From Lactuca virosa (lineage: Eukaryota; Streptophyta; Magnoliopsida; Asterales; Asteraceae), in contig CAKMRJ010005523.1 in NCBI GenBank assembly GCA_928212115.1, positions 248,448,618 to 248,512,617 on the forward strand: 64,000 bases of DNA. Direction: 5' to 3'. Position 1 is the stretch's first letter. The number at the start of each line of letters is the position of its first letter. The notes below the pieces were generated by a model that worked only from the letters and a program-made list of their open reading frames with translations, did not search any database and was not told where the DNA came from. Below are positions 22,315 to 35,078 of this stretch, piece after piece. A program made the translations under genes and the position numbers.

Positions 22315-22434
22315 CCTCAAACTAAAACACAACATAAAATCAATCAGCATAAGACTCGAGGGAACTCTCCCTATTCGGGTCTCCTTAGAGTCTCCAGGTC
22401 TTTCATTGTCTCAATTACAAATCTTGTGTTTCCA

Positions 22435-22455
22435 GTAGTACGGGCCCAATACTAC
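22435..22455 (-). promoter_or_regulatory. Leader palindrome of element D
   Basis: GTAGTACGGGCCCAATACTAC, the conserved palindrome with one extra A, 121 bp upstream of the gag ATG at 22314. Confidence 0.68.
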
Positions 22456-22576
22456 CTTCCACACCTATCTGTACCTTCCTCAAGAACCTAACTGATTCCT
22501 CTAACTCACCACACAAGGACTATATACCAATCCTATGCTAAACAACATACGTATCCTAGGCTCTCCTTGGAATCCT

Positions 22577-25000
22577 TGTGACATCCCGAAATTTAGGGCA
22601 AAAATTATAGCCGGCCAATTCCCCGTGAATCTCGTGATAATCTGAATCATTGAGTTTTAGTGCATCTAAAGTAAAATAAATAAGTTTATTTCAATTATTA
22701 TATGATGTCAAATAATACCTTACTTCCAAATGTGTAAACTGTCAAACGAATCAAACTGCTTAAACGACAATGCTAATTAATGCATTTGAAAAACTGAAAA
22801 TTTTCATTAAATAGTTTTGAGCGAAAAAAAACATTAAAATATTATAGTACATGTTCCCCAGTTTCCAAAAATATAAGGAACGTCCAAAACGGAGTTCGTA
22901 TGCAAAATGTACGACCGTTTTAAGAAAACAGACAATAAAACATTGTTTTCTTTAATCACGTAAAACCGAATCGATCCGTTGAGGCACTTACGCTTTGCCG
23001 ATGGGATTTCTGAGAATGTTTTTGAAATCATAATATAGTCTATTATTTAAATTTATACTCAAAATATTTTTAGCAAAAATATTTACAAAAGTTGCGAAAA
23101 ACGGACGTTACGACTATTTAGACGCAAAACATCAAACGTAATTTCCCGGAGTTCCGTAACTCCAAAAATTAATCCGTTCGATGTTCTTAAATCCTTGAAT
23201 TAAACTCTATCTAACTGTATTTTCGAAAAAATATCTCGACTTTTGAATCCCGATACACTCGCTTTAGAGTGGTTTTGGGCATTTAATCCGGAATGAACCC
23301 CATGTGGGCATGTGACTCAAGGGGCAAAAAATCTGATTTTATTTCCTTTGATTGGAGCCTTCCCCGCTTTTTTCCTCTCCCCCTCTATACCTCTCTCTAC
23401 CTCCCTTAGATTGAAACACCACCCCAACACCATCCTAACACCACCACCTTACACGACCCTTATAACTCCATTAAACACCTACATCACCCCAGACAATCCC
23501 TCTGTCGACAGTTAGCTGAAAAAGAGGAAGAACCGGAGGCAAAACAACACCCAGAACCACCCCCGATCACCCCACTACCACCACCCGCCACCCACTGCCA
23601 CCTTGTTATTCCACCTTCAAAACCTCACCACCACCTGCTGTAAACTCGAAGAAAATCTTCTCCACCCTCCTCAATCTTCATAATCGCCGAAGAGACAAGA
23701 AACATTCAGCTGTAGGAGGCTGCCAGACTTCAATCACCATCACCACAATTGCGCGCCATTAGCACCAATCACCACCTGTGTTGCTGCTACTTCTCCCTCG
23801 TAAGTCCACTTCACCCCTCGTGAATTGATCGTGCACTGCCGAGAACAATAGGGACCATCGAAAATCTTTTTTGTTTTTTTTTTCTCCCTTCGTCGTCATA
23901 GCATGATACGAAGATCAGGAGGAAACCTCTCCTGATTCATCTTTTTAAACCAAACTTATATACAATTTAATTAAATACAACCCCTCAACTTCGAATTTGT
24001 CCAACTTTAACCCCTCCCTCTCAAAAACTATCTTCAAACTTAGTCCTAAACCTTAAAACCTCATATTAAAATGTTCAAAACCCACCCTCTCCTAGAAATC
24101 CTTTTAAGACAAGTCCCAAACCTTAAAACTTGTAATTTGTTTATTTATATTTAAGCCCTCTCTTGGGATTTTTATGCAAAATAAATCCAAAGATTAAACT
24201 TATAAATTAACTAAACAATCTTAGTCCCTTATTTGAAATTATTAACTAACTTAATCCATTTGAGTTATTTAATTTAACTAATGGACCCTAGACTTTGGTT
24301 AAGTTACCAAACAACCCTTCACATATTAATTTATGTTAATATTTCCAGGAAACTAAATAAATCTCAACGATTCGGTAGCAAAACAACACATCTTGACTTT
24401 TCTCGCATCACATACTCGTCAATCATACGTTAAGGTGAGTGTTACGGCCCCACTATTACATATTTTCGAGGGAGGGGGAATACATGTACTACTTGTACTA
24501 TATTGTATATACATGTGCCTAAATGCTTTGTTTATAAAATCAACATCATCATTTTTATGCGATATAAATCATACAAAAGTATTATATACTACTCTACTGC
24601 CTATGGTATGGGGAATCTGGTTTGAAGGGTCGCATAGGGTTGTTGGATTTCAGAACGACTTAAATGCTAAAATGGTCCTGCCCTCCGGTGTTTCACGTGT
24701 GGCCCTCGTCTGTACATGGTAGTATGTGTACTAAGCAATATTTATCATACAAAATACACATGAATGATCATTATCTTGTGTAAACACGTTTCTAGCTTGT
24801 GAAATATTTGTTTAAATACTTATACGATATAAGTAAACAAAAACGTTTTAAACATCAATATTTACATATGTTATGTTGTTAAAATAACACAACTAATAAA
24901 AATAAAATATATACATTTCGACTACAAATGTGTTATGGTTGTATAGAAGGTTATCAACATGGTAGTTTCAATGTGCCTCTTACATACACAAAATTATATA

Positions 25001-25060
<60 letters not shown>

Positions 25061-25738
25061 CAATTTATAGACATTGTATCTTAGGCTCGTTCATGTGCTT
25101 GTCTACACTACCCTATGATTATCAACTGTTTAAACAAGTATCGTTAACTTTTACATTTACGGTTATCAAATATACTTGTCGTTTATCCGTTTATCCGTAT
25201 CTACGGTTGTTAAGTACAACCTTAGCAGATAACTTTATCTGTATATCGATATGCCTGTTTATCCGTTATCCGTACAACTTTATGACTATAAACTTTGACT
25301 AGATTTATTATCTAGAAACCACATTTTATATTTTTATCTTTATCAAACATTTCCAAACACAGTTTTACTTACAAAAAATGCAATACTTTTTAGATTATAT
25401 TAAAAGTATCATTATTTTAGAAAACATGTGACACTCACCAACCATTGTGTTGACCCTCAAACTTACATGCATTCTCAGGAGATCATTAGACAGGCGTTCA
25501 GATAGAAGATTGTTCATGGATTACAGACGACCTAGCTATATTGTTTTTGTTATCTGCTTACCTATTTAAGGAAACTACTGTACTATTATTATCTATAAGA
25601 ACCTTGTATTCAAACTTAATGATGGAATGCAAATGTTGTTTTGTTTATCGTTGTACTTGTGCTATATATTCAGTTTATCTATGATTCCTGAACTTATTCG
25701 CACTCTCGGCATGTTCCGCCTCGGCCGAGGGTGCGACT
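22577..25738 (+). repeat. 5' LTR of element F
   Basis: 3162 bp, starts TGTGACATCCCG and ends GGGTGCGACT (CA mutated to CT). Donor-like TAAG|GTGAGT at 24435 and acceptor-like ATTCTCAG ending at 25478, with a TA microsatellite (25004-25054) between them. Confidence 0.85.
25004..25054. repeat. (TA)n microsatellite in element F 5' LTR
   Basis: About 50 bp of alternating TA. The corresponding place in the 3' LTR (about 43563) holds only a few TA units. Confidence 0.95.
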
Positions 25739-25741
25739 GAA

Positions 25742-25753
25742 TGGTATCAGAGC
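25742..25753 (+). promoter_or_regulatory. Primer binding site of element F
   Basis: TGGTATCAGAGC, exact tRNA-Met complement, three bases after the LTR. Confidence 0.9.
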
Positions 25754-26389
25754 TAAATTGGGTATAGAGAACTCGTATCCTCGAAAGAGGAATACAAGTA
25801 TAGCAAACTAGCTTCTAATAAAAGTATTATTAAAAATAAAACTACTTCTTCGCTACGTATGGTATGGGGAATCTGGTTTGAAGTGCCGCATAGGATTGTT
25901 GGATTTCAGAACAGCTTAATTGCCAAAATGGTACTGTCATCTGGTGCTTTATGTCTGGCCCTCGTCTGTGCTTGGTAGTCGTGAAGTACAAAACAAAATT
26001 TAATAATACTACAAAGCCCACCAAGCATAATATATAAGAGTTTATATATACTCTGACCCGCGATGAGAAAACTTAATAAAATTCTAAACATCCCTTCAAC
26101 TAAAACTACCAACTTAACCCTTTAGGTCAGACGCCTCAATTAAAGGTTAGTACCGTACATAAGTCATACCATAAATAAATTTGGAATGCACACCTATGTT
26201 GGTTTTGGTCGGGCCGGTGCATAACCAACCTTGAGCAAGGAGTTTGACAGACTACAACGGTTAAGAGTTTTAGAGATTGAATAATGTTCTCCAGATTCGC
26301 TGTAGCAACCTAGTACCTTAGAATCCATATGTACATTTTAAAACACTTGTACATTTCAAAATCATTAGCAACTAAAGTCTCCTTTCCAT

Positions 26390-26592
26390 CATTTGTAAAT
26401 CTAAAGGATTTCTGAACCAATCACCTTTTCCTTATCATTTGGAAATCTAGAGGATTTCTGAACCAATCACTTTCTCCTTATCATTTGGAAATCTAGAGGA
26501 TTTCTGAACCAATCACCTTCCCCCTATCAGTTGGAAATCTTGAGGATTGTTGAATCGATCACCCTATCGTTTAGAAATCTGTAGGATTGTAT
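26390..26592 (+). repeat. 46-bp tandem repeat in element F leader
   Basis: Units start TTTGGAAATCTAGAGGATTT at 26438, 26484 and 26530, with diverged units before and after (five in all). It is noncoding, about 110 bp upstream of the gag ATG at 26701. Confidence 0.9.
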
Positions 26593-26888
26593 GAACGAAC
26601 TATATTAATACACTATCATAAAACGCAACTCGTACATACTTGTTTAGGACTTCATAGTGTTAACACAACTTAGTGTGTCCGTTTTAAACATATTAGGACG
26701 ATGGCCCCACGAAAGGAACCATGAGTTCGTCCATCGCCAACTCCCCATGGCAACCAGAGGAAGGTCCCACAAGTAACTCAAACTTCAGTAGAAACTCCAA
26801 ACCATGAAGAAACTACTAACACAACAAATGTAAACCCAACATTACAAATGTACCCCACCATGATGCAAAACATGCTTGCACAAGGAAT

Positions 26889-28159
26889 TGCTACACCCCC
26901 AAACCTGAACGGCGGAAACGTCCGGGGGTGGGTGACTTCATGTTTAAGTATCACAACACATGCATCATAGTAATCAAAGTACAAAAACCATTTCATTTAA
27001 GAAATAATAATTTTACATGTGTGTTAAATCATTATATATTGACACCAAAATAGATATAGCAAAAACCAAAAAAAACGCAACTCTATACTGCTTCGTCATC
27101 TCAAAAGCTTGGGAATGTACTTGTCTACTGGTTCCCTAAGAATACAAGTATTTTGAAAAGAGAGTATCAACATTTAAGTTGAGTGAGTTCATAAGTATTT
27201 ATGTTTAAGAGCTTGTTTTCTATTCCTTGAAATAGAGAGTATGTTTACTGTTCCAGAAAATCCAATATTTTCTAACGTAACTAAAAAGTAGTTTTAATCC
27301 CATAAAACCATTATGTGTAAGTGTTGTTGTACTATAAAATAGTCTAACATAGTTTTAGTTCACAATAAAACTATAAAGAGAATGTTTTCTGTATTGTATG
27401 TTTCTCTGGTTTGTAAACTAGTGTTCTGTATTTGTATTCATTTGTAAAATTTGTAAATGTGAGAGTGCCTAGCTCCACCAGCTGAACTGTAAGTTTGTAA
27501 TGTAATACTGTAAATCGTATTATTGTAAAACTAGTACATGGCATTTGTACTCTTGTTTAGTTACTTATACACTAATCATATTGTTAATATCTTTTTGTGA
27601 GTTATTATAATCATACTAAGACTAAAAGCCTGATACGACGCTTTGTAGGTGCCGGAACTGTAACGACATTTGTCACTCATATGGCATTTCTGCCTAACTG
27701 TAGCTAACAGTTTGAGTGCGGGATAGTCAATCCCGTTATAGATCTATACACATTTTTCTCGCTCTCTGTTGGGAGATTCTGGTTATAATCATCAGGACTT
27801 TAATAGTGTTTGCTTACTTACTGAATAAATAAGCTAGTGAACTTAGAATCACAAAAACCATATTTACGCTTACGTTTATAATAATGAATCACAATCATTC
27901 TGAAATAAATGACTGACAGTGTGTTCCTTTCTTAGTATACTTGAAGTGTAAAGTACATGTACTTACGTGTTTAGTTTTGAATTGTATCCTTGTCTTTGTA
28001 AAATAGTGTAACTCTGTATACTTGACTAGTAAAATGAAGTTCTTGTATCATAAATAATATCTATTATAATTTATATGTATGTTCTGTTTAGTATGACTCT
28101 TCATGAATGTACCCCTTTGCTCGACATGATACAAAAGGTAATGAAACTTATTGAAGTAA

Positions 28160-28219
<60 letters not shown>

Positions 28220-29809
28220 TTTTAAACGACCTTCGGACAATTAATTTTACCCTAAGCCCACATCCAAACATGGAAAAGGAAATAAAGTGAATTATTAGTC
28301 CTAAGCCTTTTAAATCTTATTTATATAAATATACATATATAAATATGATTTTTGGCTAAATATAAGTTAAAAGAGTTTATAAAAACATTTAAAAGAAGTT
28401 TGACAATATATAAAAGTGTTTGGGTGACTTGATGTCATTTTAGTAATATTTAGAAACCATTTAATGTAAACACAAATTATTATGTTAGACTTGTATTCCC
28501 CACTAAAACAGTGAAAAATAGTAAAAACGTAGGGGTATGAACTCACTTGATAGTAGTGATGATTTGAACAGCACTTCGTTGCTAAAAAAAGACTTTATTG
28601 CTGAAAACCGGGCTTTGCGAGGGTCGGGTTAGAAACCGAAAGACTCTTTTCTTGTGGACTTCAGGTGCTTCGGGATGTTCTTCAGGTATTAGATATGTTC
28701 TCGGGGCTTCGGGGGGGGGGGGTGTTGTAAGGAAGTTTAAGGAAGTGAGAAATGTGAAAAAGGTATGAAAATGGTGTAGAATTAGCAAAGGAACCGGGAG
28801 AGTTTGCACCTCTTATATAGGGTGCGAGGTCTCGGCCGAAGAGGGGAGGAGGGACATGCGTCGTCTCGCATGCGAAGGGGAGGGGCACGCGTCGGAAGCT
28901 CGCAGGCGGCATGCATCGGACTTCGGACACGCCACGGACGCGACACGCGTCGGAACCGGATTGGACCTCGCTTCGGAGGAGTTATCAGGTCGGAAATGGG
29001 GCATGCTCGCGAGGAATGGGGTGACGTGGCCGAACTCGGGCCTAGTATATGCGAAAATTCTAAGTTTTTGTGTCCAAAACTTTAAAAATTCGTAACTTTT
29101 GCATACGAGCTGGGTTTTCGACGTTCTTTATATCCACACGTAGGTGAGATTATACTCTACAACTTTCGTTTAGACTCCGTCGGCTAATTTTAAGTTTATT
29201 TTTATATTATATTTTTAACAGGCCGGGACAGGAAAACTCCGTTAAAAATTCATAATTTCTTCATCCGATGTCCGTTTTCGTCTGTCTTTTTACCGTTGAA
29301 CTACAAATGACGAGATCTTCGATTCATTTTTAGTTTGTGTCGGCTAAAAATTGCTCGATCTTTAATTCGAATTTCGGGTTGTATACTGCTATGCTGAATC
29401 TTAGAAAAATCATAACTTCCTCATACGAAGTCAGATTTGGACGTTCTTTTTATGTACATTCACGGTTTAACGTGTTCTACGACTTTCATTTAGATACCTA
29501 AGTTTAAAAAGAACTTTATTGTAAACTCACTTTTTACGCTACACATCGTTTTGCCGGTTTTGTCGCAAAACTTCGATGGGTCATAACTTCTTCGTTATAA
29601 CTCGGATTTTCGTGTTCTTTATATTTTCGGAATCCTTGTCACGACCACTACTACTTTCCTCATATATATCATGTTTATTTAACATTTTATTTTTGAGGAT
29701 CGTATAAGCAAATACACATAATATTTAAATAATTTCTCTTTATTCCTTTAAAAACTAGTTACAAGTTGATTTAAACTATTACATTGATTTGATATAACGG
29801 GTTGTTACA
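26889..29809 (-). repeat. Solo LTR H, minus orientation, inside element F gag
   Basis: On the minus strand it starts TGTAACAACCCG and ends GGGGGTGTAGCA, like LTR ends of I and F. Its body has the family stretch around GAACGTCCAAATCTGACTTCG at about 29450. No internal region or second LTR is present, so it is a solo LTR left by recombination. A TATATAAG box lies on the minus strand at 28820-28813 with a CpG-rich tract upstream of it (28825-29040). No clean target duplication is visible. Confidence 0.7.
28159..28217. repeat. (TA)n microsatellite in solo LTR H
   Basis: About 58 bp of alternating TA. Confidence 0.95.
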
Positions 29810-30743
29810 CAGCCTGAAATGTAAACACTAGGAATAGTGGAAGTGACACTCCAATAACTCACCAAAACAACCCCAGACACTGCTCCTACAAGGAATTCAT
29901 GGGCTACAAACCTCGATCCTTCTACGGAACTGAAGGAGTTATTGGTCTATCCCGTTGGATAGGAAAAGATTGAGGTAGTTTTTCACATCAGTGCGTGCCT
30001 CGATGACTGCTGAGTCAAGTACAGTACCTACACACTGATGGACTCCACTTTAATGTGGTGGAATAACCATGCAAAGTCCATGGGAATCGCTGAAGCTTAT
30101 GCCATGGGTTGGGAACCACTAAAACAGGTGATAATCAGAGAATACTGCCCCCGATAGGAAATACAGGCTCTAGAACAAGAGCTTTGGAGTTTGGCCCAAG
30201 GATATGAGATAGCTATCTACACCTCCCGGTTTAATCACCAGTCCAAGGACTGGTTATTGCATCCGGACCATCGACTTTTGATAGTGCTAAGCAATTGGCA
30301 TATCAATTGACTGAGCAGTATATCCGTCAGGGTACCATGGACCCACCAGTAGAAAAGAGTCATGCTGAAGCACCAAGAGGAAGTTTCATGGGAAATCAAA
30401 GGGGGACTTCAAGCATCACAAAACTGAACCAAAACCTGTGGCTGTCTATGCCGTAATTTTAAACACTCCCACCCCAGCTAAGTCCTACACTAGAAATCTA
30501 CCCTGTTGTACCGAATGCAATTTCCACCATGTCAGAAATTGCAGAGAGATAATCTGCATCAAGTGTAACATGAGAGGTCACATCTCGAGGTACTGTAGAA
30601 AAACCCCAACCACTACGGCAGGAGGAAGTCGTAACTATTTTGAATGCAATCAACCAGGGCATTTAAGGAAGGACTGCCCGAAACTGAATGATCATGGTGG
30701 AAATAGAAGGGTACTTATGATCACTGCTGGAGATGCTCTCTAG

Positions 30744-30960
30744 GAACCACCTGTGGTTATTGGTACGTTTCATATCAACAATATTTAGGCTTCAATATTA
30801 ATTTATACTGGTGCCTATAAAAGCTTTATCGACTATAAGTTTCGAAACACGACAAAAACATAAATTCTGCAAACTTAATGAAAATTACACACTAGATATA
30901 ACAATCAACCAAATAGAAAGAACTTTAGAAATACTCACCAATTGCCTTATCTCCCTGGAT
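30744..30960 (+). pseudogene. Protease scrap of element F
   Basis: Just after gag, one frame reads EPPVVIGTFHINNI and then ILIYTGAYKSFIDYKF, clearly the start of a retrotransposon aspartic protease with the active-site Asp of D-T-G-A replaced by Tyr. The similarity fades after about 70 codons and pol is absent. A stop (TAG) lies between the two blocks. Confidence 0.6.
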
Positions 30961-31269
30961 AATCGCGTCCTTAATATAGAAACTAAGGACCCTTGCTGGT
31001 AATCTATGCTTGCTACGTGTATACGTTAGGGTTGTATATAATCAGGATTATATAGACTTAAGATTTGTGACTCCGCTTTACTTTTGATTCCTTGTTTGGT
31101 TGTGGGCTTAAGGTAGAATCACTTATTCGACCATCTATTCGATCTTGATTATATACGACATGTATGCACAAGGCGATTATAGAAGAACCAGGCAGGGATC
31201 ATGTATACGAAAATACATTACCATTAATCGAAGCCATGTGTACTATCTGTACAAACTCAATTTCGGGAC

Positions 31270-31294
31270 AAAATTTCCTTTAACGGGGAGGTAA
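31270..31294 (+). promoter_or_regulatory. Polypurine tract of element F
   Basis: AACGGGGAGGTAA directly before the 3' LTR TGTGACAT, preceded by the pre-tract motif AATTTCGGGACAAAATT at about 31259. Confidence 0.8.
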
Positions 31295-32490
31295 TGTGAC
31301 ATTCCAGAATTTAGGGCAAAAGTTATAGTCGGCCAATTCACCGTGAATCCCGTGATAATATGACTCATTGAGTTTTAGTGCATCTAAAGTAAAATAAATA
31401 AGTTTATTTCAACTATTATATGATGTCAGATGGTACCTTACTTCCAAATGTGTAAATTGTCAACAGAATCAAACCGCCTAAACGACAACGCTAATTAATG
31501 CGTTTGAAAAACTGAAATTTTGCATTAAGCAGTTTTGAGCAAATCAAACACTAAAATATTATAGTACATGTTCCCCCGATTCAAAAAATATAAAGAACGT
31601 CCAAAACGGAGTTCGTATGCAAAAGATACGACAATTTTAAAAAACAGACAATAAAACACCGTTTCTTTAATCGCGTAAAACCGAGTCGATCTGTTGAGGC
31701 ACTTACGCTTTGCCGACGGGATTTCAGAGAACGTTTTTGAAATCAGACTATGGTCTATTATTTAATTTTATACTCAAAATATTTTTAGCAAAAATATTTA
31801 AAAAAGTCGCGAAAAACGGACGTTACGGCTATTTAGACGCAAAACTTCAAACGTAATTTCCCGGAGTTCCGTAACTCCAAGAATTAATCTGTTTGATGTT
31901 ATGAAATTCATGAATTAAACTCTATCTAACGGTGTTTTCGAAAAAAAACTCAACTTTCGGATCCCGATGCACCCAGTTAGGAGTGTTTTTGAGCATTTAA
32001 TGGGGAAAGAACCCCATGTGGGGCCCACATGTGACTCAAGGGGCAAAAAATCTGATTTTTTCCTTTGATTGGGAGCCTTCCCATGTTTTTCTTCTCCTCC
32101 TCTATACCTCTCTCCACTTCCCTTGGATTAAAACACCACCACAACACCATCCTAACACCACCACAAAACAACCACCTTACACCAGCCTTATAACTCCATT
32201 AAACACCTACATCACCCCGAACATTCCCTCTGTCGACAGTTAGCTGAAAAAGAGGAAGAACCGGAGGCAAACCAACCCCCAGATCACCCCACTACCACCA
32301 CCCGCCACCCACTTCCACCTTGTTATTCCACCTTCAAAACCTCACCACCGCCTGCTGTAAACTTGAAGAAACTCTTCTCCACCCTCCTCAATCTTCATAA
32401 TCGCCGAAGAGAAAAGAAACATTCGACTGTAGGAGGCTGCCAGAATTCAACCACCATCACCACCATTGTTCGCCATTAACACCAATCACC
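31295..32490 (+). repeat. 3' LTR of element F, first part
   Basis: Matches 22577-23773 of the 5' LTR, then is cut by copia G at 32491. The LTR resumes near 43042. Confidence 0.85.
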
Positions 32491-32780
32491 TATTGATTTA
32501 TTAATCAGTTTGGTAGTCACATTTTTACATGCATGGCTGAAATTAATAAGTATTTAATTTTCCTTTATTTAGAGATTTTAGAGATTGAATAAATAAAAAT
32601 GGGTAGAGAGGTTTGACAGGTTCAAAAGGATTGTGTACGTTGGAGAATTGCAAGGGGCACGTTGAGAATGGGTGTTACCTTTACCGGTTCTTTAGGTTAG
32701 CTAGTATTTTATTCTTTTCTTTATTTGATCCCACGTGATGTACTAAGGCTATATATAGGCCTTCTTTTCCTAATGAATAA
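32491..32780 (+). repeat. 5' LTR of copia G, first part
   Basis: Starts TATTGATTTATTAATC, matching TGTTGGTTTATTAATC of the 3' LTR at 42793 (TG mutated to TA). Element B is inserted after AATAA at 32776-32780. Confidence 0.85.
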
Positions 32781-32838
32781 TGTAACACCCCGAATTCAGA
32801 AGGCCTAGAAAGGAAAGGAAACCTCAAATAAGGAAGCG

Positions 32839-32987
32839 ACTCGTCGAGTAGATGAAGTGACTCGACGAGTAGGATCGCGAATTGGGTCGCGGGTCAAGCG
32901 ACCTACTCGACGAGTCAGAAGACTGACTCGACGAGTTGGTCAGGTTTGGGGAAAACCCTAAATGCGGGCCTTGTACCCTATTTAAAG
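32839..32987 (+). promoter_or_regulatory. Promoter region of element B: two palindrome pairs and TATA-like box
   Basis: Two 21-bp-spaced ACTCGNCGAGT pairs, then GTACCCTATTTAAAG at 32973-32987. The same order of palindrome pairs and CCCTATTTAAA is seen in A (46454-46603) and on the minus strand in D. Confidence 0.65.
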
Positions 32988-34120
32988 AACATTATAACCC
33001 TTCACCAGCCTCCTTGATACCCCCTCAAGTCCATAAATGAAACCCTAGCCACCCAACTCCATTTCTTGAGCATTGTGAAGCTAAACGTTGTTTTGCGGTG
33101 CATTTCTTGGAAGATTGGAAGCAAAGAACGAGGAGGAGAGTTTAGATCCAGCATCTACTTCAGTTTGGCAGCTAATAGAAGGTAACAAGTTGTTACCATG
33201 AGCATTCCTTTGTTAGATCCCTTCATCTTGAGCTTCATGGCCTTTTATAGCACATTTATGGCTAGTGCTTGCATGGGGCACGATCTGAAGTTTGCAACTT
33301 CAGATCTGGACTCCCCAAGGTCCCTAATGCATTAAAGTCTCAAGCTTTTAAGACTTGAAGCCCTCCTCCATAGTAAAACCCTTCCTTGTAGCTTAGTTTT
33401 GGCATTTGGGAATTATTTATACGTAAAGGTTGCAAATTTGCATGGAAAGCATGATCTAGGAGGTTGGATCTACCTTTAGGAGAGGCAGTTCGGCTTAGAA
33501 ATCGTCTGAGTAGAATGGGATATAGAGGGACTCGACGAGTCACTTATGGGACTCGGCGAGTCAGGCTACTTTCTTGCCCCAAAACCCTTCTGTTAAAGAG
33601 TATGAGTTGAGTTAGTATGGGACTCAGCCACGCTGGGTCCATAGCGGGTATGAATATCATCATACTCGGCAAGTTCAAGGAGGAACTCGGCGAGTCTACG
33701 GCAATCTCCTTAGTTTATGAAGATGGACTCGACGAGTTGTTCATACAACTCGGTGAGTCATAGTCTGGACACATTCATAAGAGGGAGATGAACTCAGCAA
33801 GTCGGTTGAAGATGGTCCTGATTGTAAGACTGAAGGAGAACCCGTCGAGTTCTTGCTAGACTCGACGAGTAGGATCGGTTGTTGTATTGGGTTGGAGGAG
33901 CATGGACTCGACGAGTTGGTAGACCAACTAGGCGAGTCAAGTCAACTGGAGGTTGACTTTGACCGTTGACTTTGACCAAGTTGACCTGGATTGACTTTTG
34001 GAAAATTGTGGTCTAAGTGTTACTTTGGGGTACTGATCGTTTGGGAGTTGAAGGATCAGCAGTCTGGGGGATTGCCAGCTAGCAGCCAGAAGAGTATCTG
34101 TAGGTCTTCAATAGTGCGAG

Positions 34121-34832
34121 GTGAGTCTCCTCACTGTGTGCATGGGTCTACGACCACAATGTCGGCCCATTATGTTATGTTTATGTATAGTAGGAAGACT
34201 CGGGGGTTAGCCCTAGGCACTTATTGTGATATGTTTCGGATTTAGATCCGTTACCGGGGTTAGCCCGATGCAGTTTATATGTTCCGGATGTTGGTCCGAT
34301 GTCGGGTGGTACCCGAGGCAGTAGTGTATGTGTAGTTATACTTGTTGTCTTTGTGATACTTGTATGTGCCTGGTGGGGAGATGAGTTCGGGCGAGGTCCC
34401 GCATCTCATCACTAGCCGAGTATGGACGGGGTTCCGTATCTCATTAATAGCAGAGCATGGGCGAGGCCCGAGTTAGGAGGGAGGTGAGTTTGGGCGGGGG
34501 CCCGTATCTCACTATCAACAGGAGTGTGGACGGGGTTCCATGACTCATCAGTAGCCGGGCAGGGGCGAGGCCCAAGTTAGGCAAGGCCTTAGATCAGGAG
34601 TACAGTAGAGTATGTTTAGCGGGCGAGGCCCAGAGACAGGCGAGGCCTAAGAGAACAGATTTGTATACCGAGCGGGGCTCGATGTCAGGTGGGACCTGAG
34701 GTCGGGCGGGGCCCGATGCAGCGGGCGGAGGCCCAGTATGTGGTTATGTGTTCATGGTTATGCGTGTATGGTATGTGGTAGGTTGGGGAACTCACTAAGC
34801 TTCATGCTTACGACTTTCAACTTTTGTTTCAG
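34121..34832 (+). other. Candidate intron inside element B LTR
   Basis: GCGAG|GTGAGTCTCC ... CTTTTGTTTCAG|GTACTTTC, 712 nt, holding the GGGCGAGGCCC-type repeats. The equivalent in the 3' LTR is 40446-41223. The donor sits in a small GTGAG-TCTC-CTCAC hairpin. Confidence 0.5.
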
Positions 34833-35065
34833 GTACTTTCGGTAGCGGAGGGAAGAGCTCGGGGTGATCGCATCGCACACACCATGATATTTTAGCCTGG
34901 GATGTTTACTCTGATAACATAGCATGTGATTTTGATAGAGTAATCTGACTTGATGTTTTTATGATACATGACTCATAGTTTTATAATGAGATGAATTGAT
35001 AATTACGGTTTGACTAATGATTTTAAAATGAAATTTTTGGACTGTATTTTTGGGATGTTACAAGT

Positions 35066-35078
35066 TGGTATCAGAGCC
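35066..35078 (+). promoter_or_regulatory. Primer binding site of element B
   Basis: TGGTATCAGAGCC, an exact tRNA-Met complement. Confidence 0.92.

Larger units (their letters stand above)
26701..30743 (+). pseudogene. Element F gag, split by solo LTR H
   Basis: The ATG at 26701 reads MAPRKEP then a TGA, and the frame goes on through PTPHGNQRKV to MMQNMLAQGIAT at about 26895, where LTR H interrupts. After 29810 gag resumes with many stops: SWATNLDPSTELKELL out of frame against the expected FYGTEGV motif, then LMWWNNHAKSMGI, EIQALEQELWSL and YTSRFN. From 30438 it is open for about 100 codons with CTECNFHHVRNC, CIKCNMRGHISRYC and a third knuckle whose first Cys is Tyr (YFECNQPGHLRKDC). It is closely related to gag of element I. 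Confidence 0.75.
32781..35062 (+). repeat. 5' LTR of element B
   Basis: 2282 bp, TGTAACACCCCG to GGGATGTTACA. ACTCGNCGAGT palindrome pairs at 32839/32860, 32905/32926, 33530/33551, 33664/33685, 33727/33748, 33840/33860 and 33906/33927. CTATTTAAAG promoter box at 32978. Donor-like GCGAG|GTGAGT at 34121 and acceptor-like TTTGTTTCAG ending at 34832. Confidence 0.93.

Noticed and set aside
24928..25302. 124-codon open frame with a long Ile-Tyr run
   Set aside because: Artefact of the TA microsatellite inside an LTR.
28682..29095. Several overlapping open frames on both strands in a CpG-rich tract
   Set aside because: High GC lowers stop frequency. The tract is the promoter part of solo LTR H and no protein family is recognisable.
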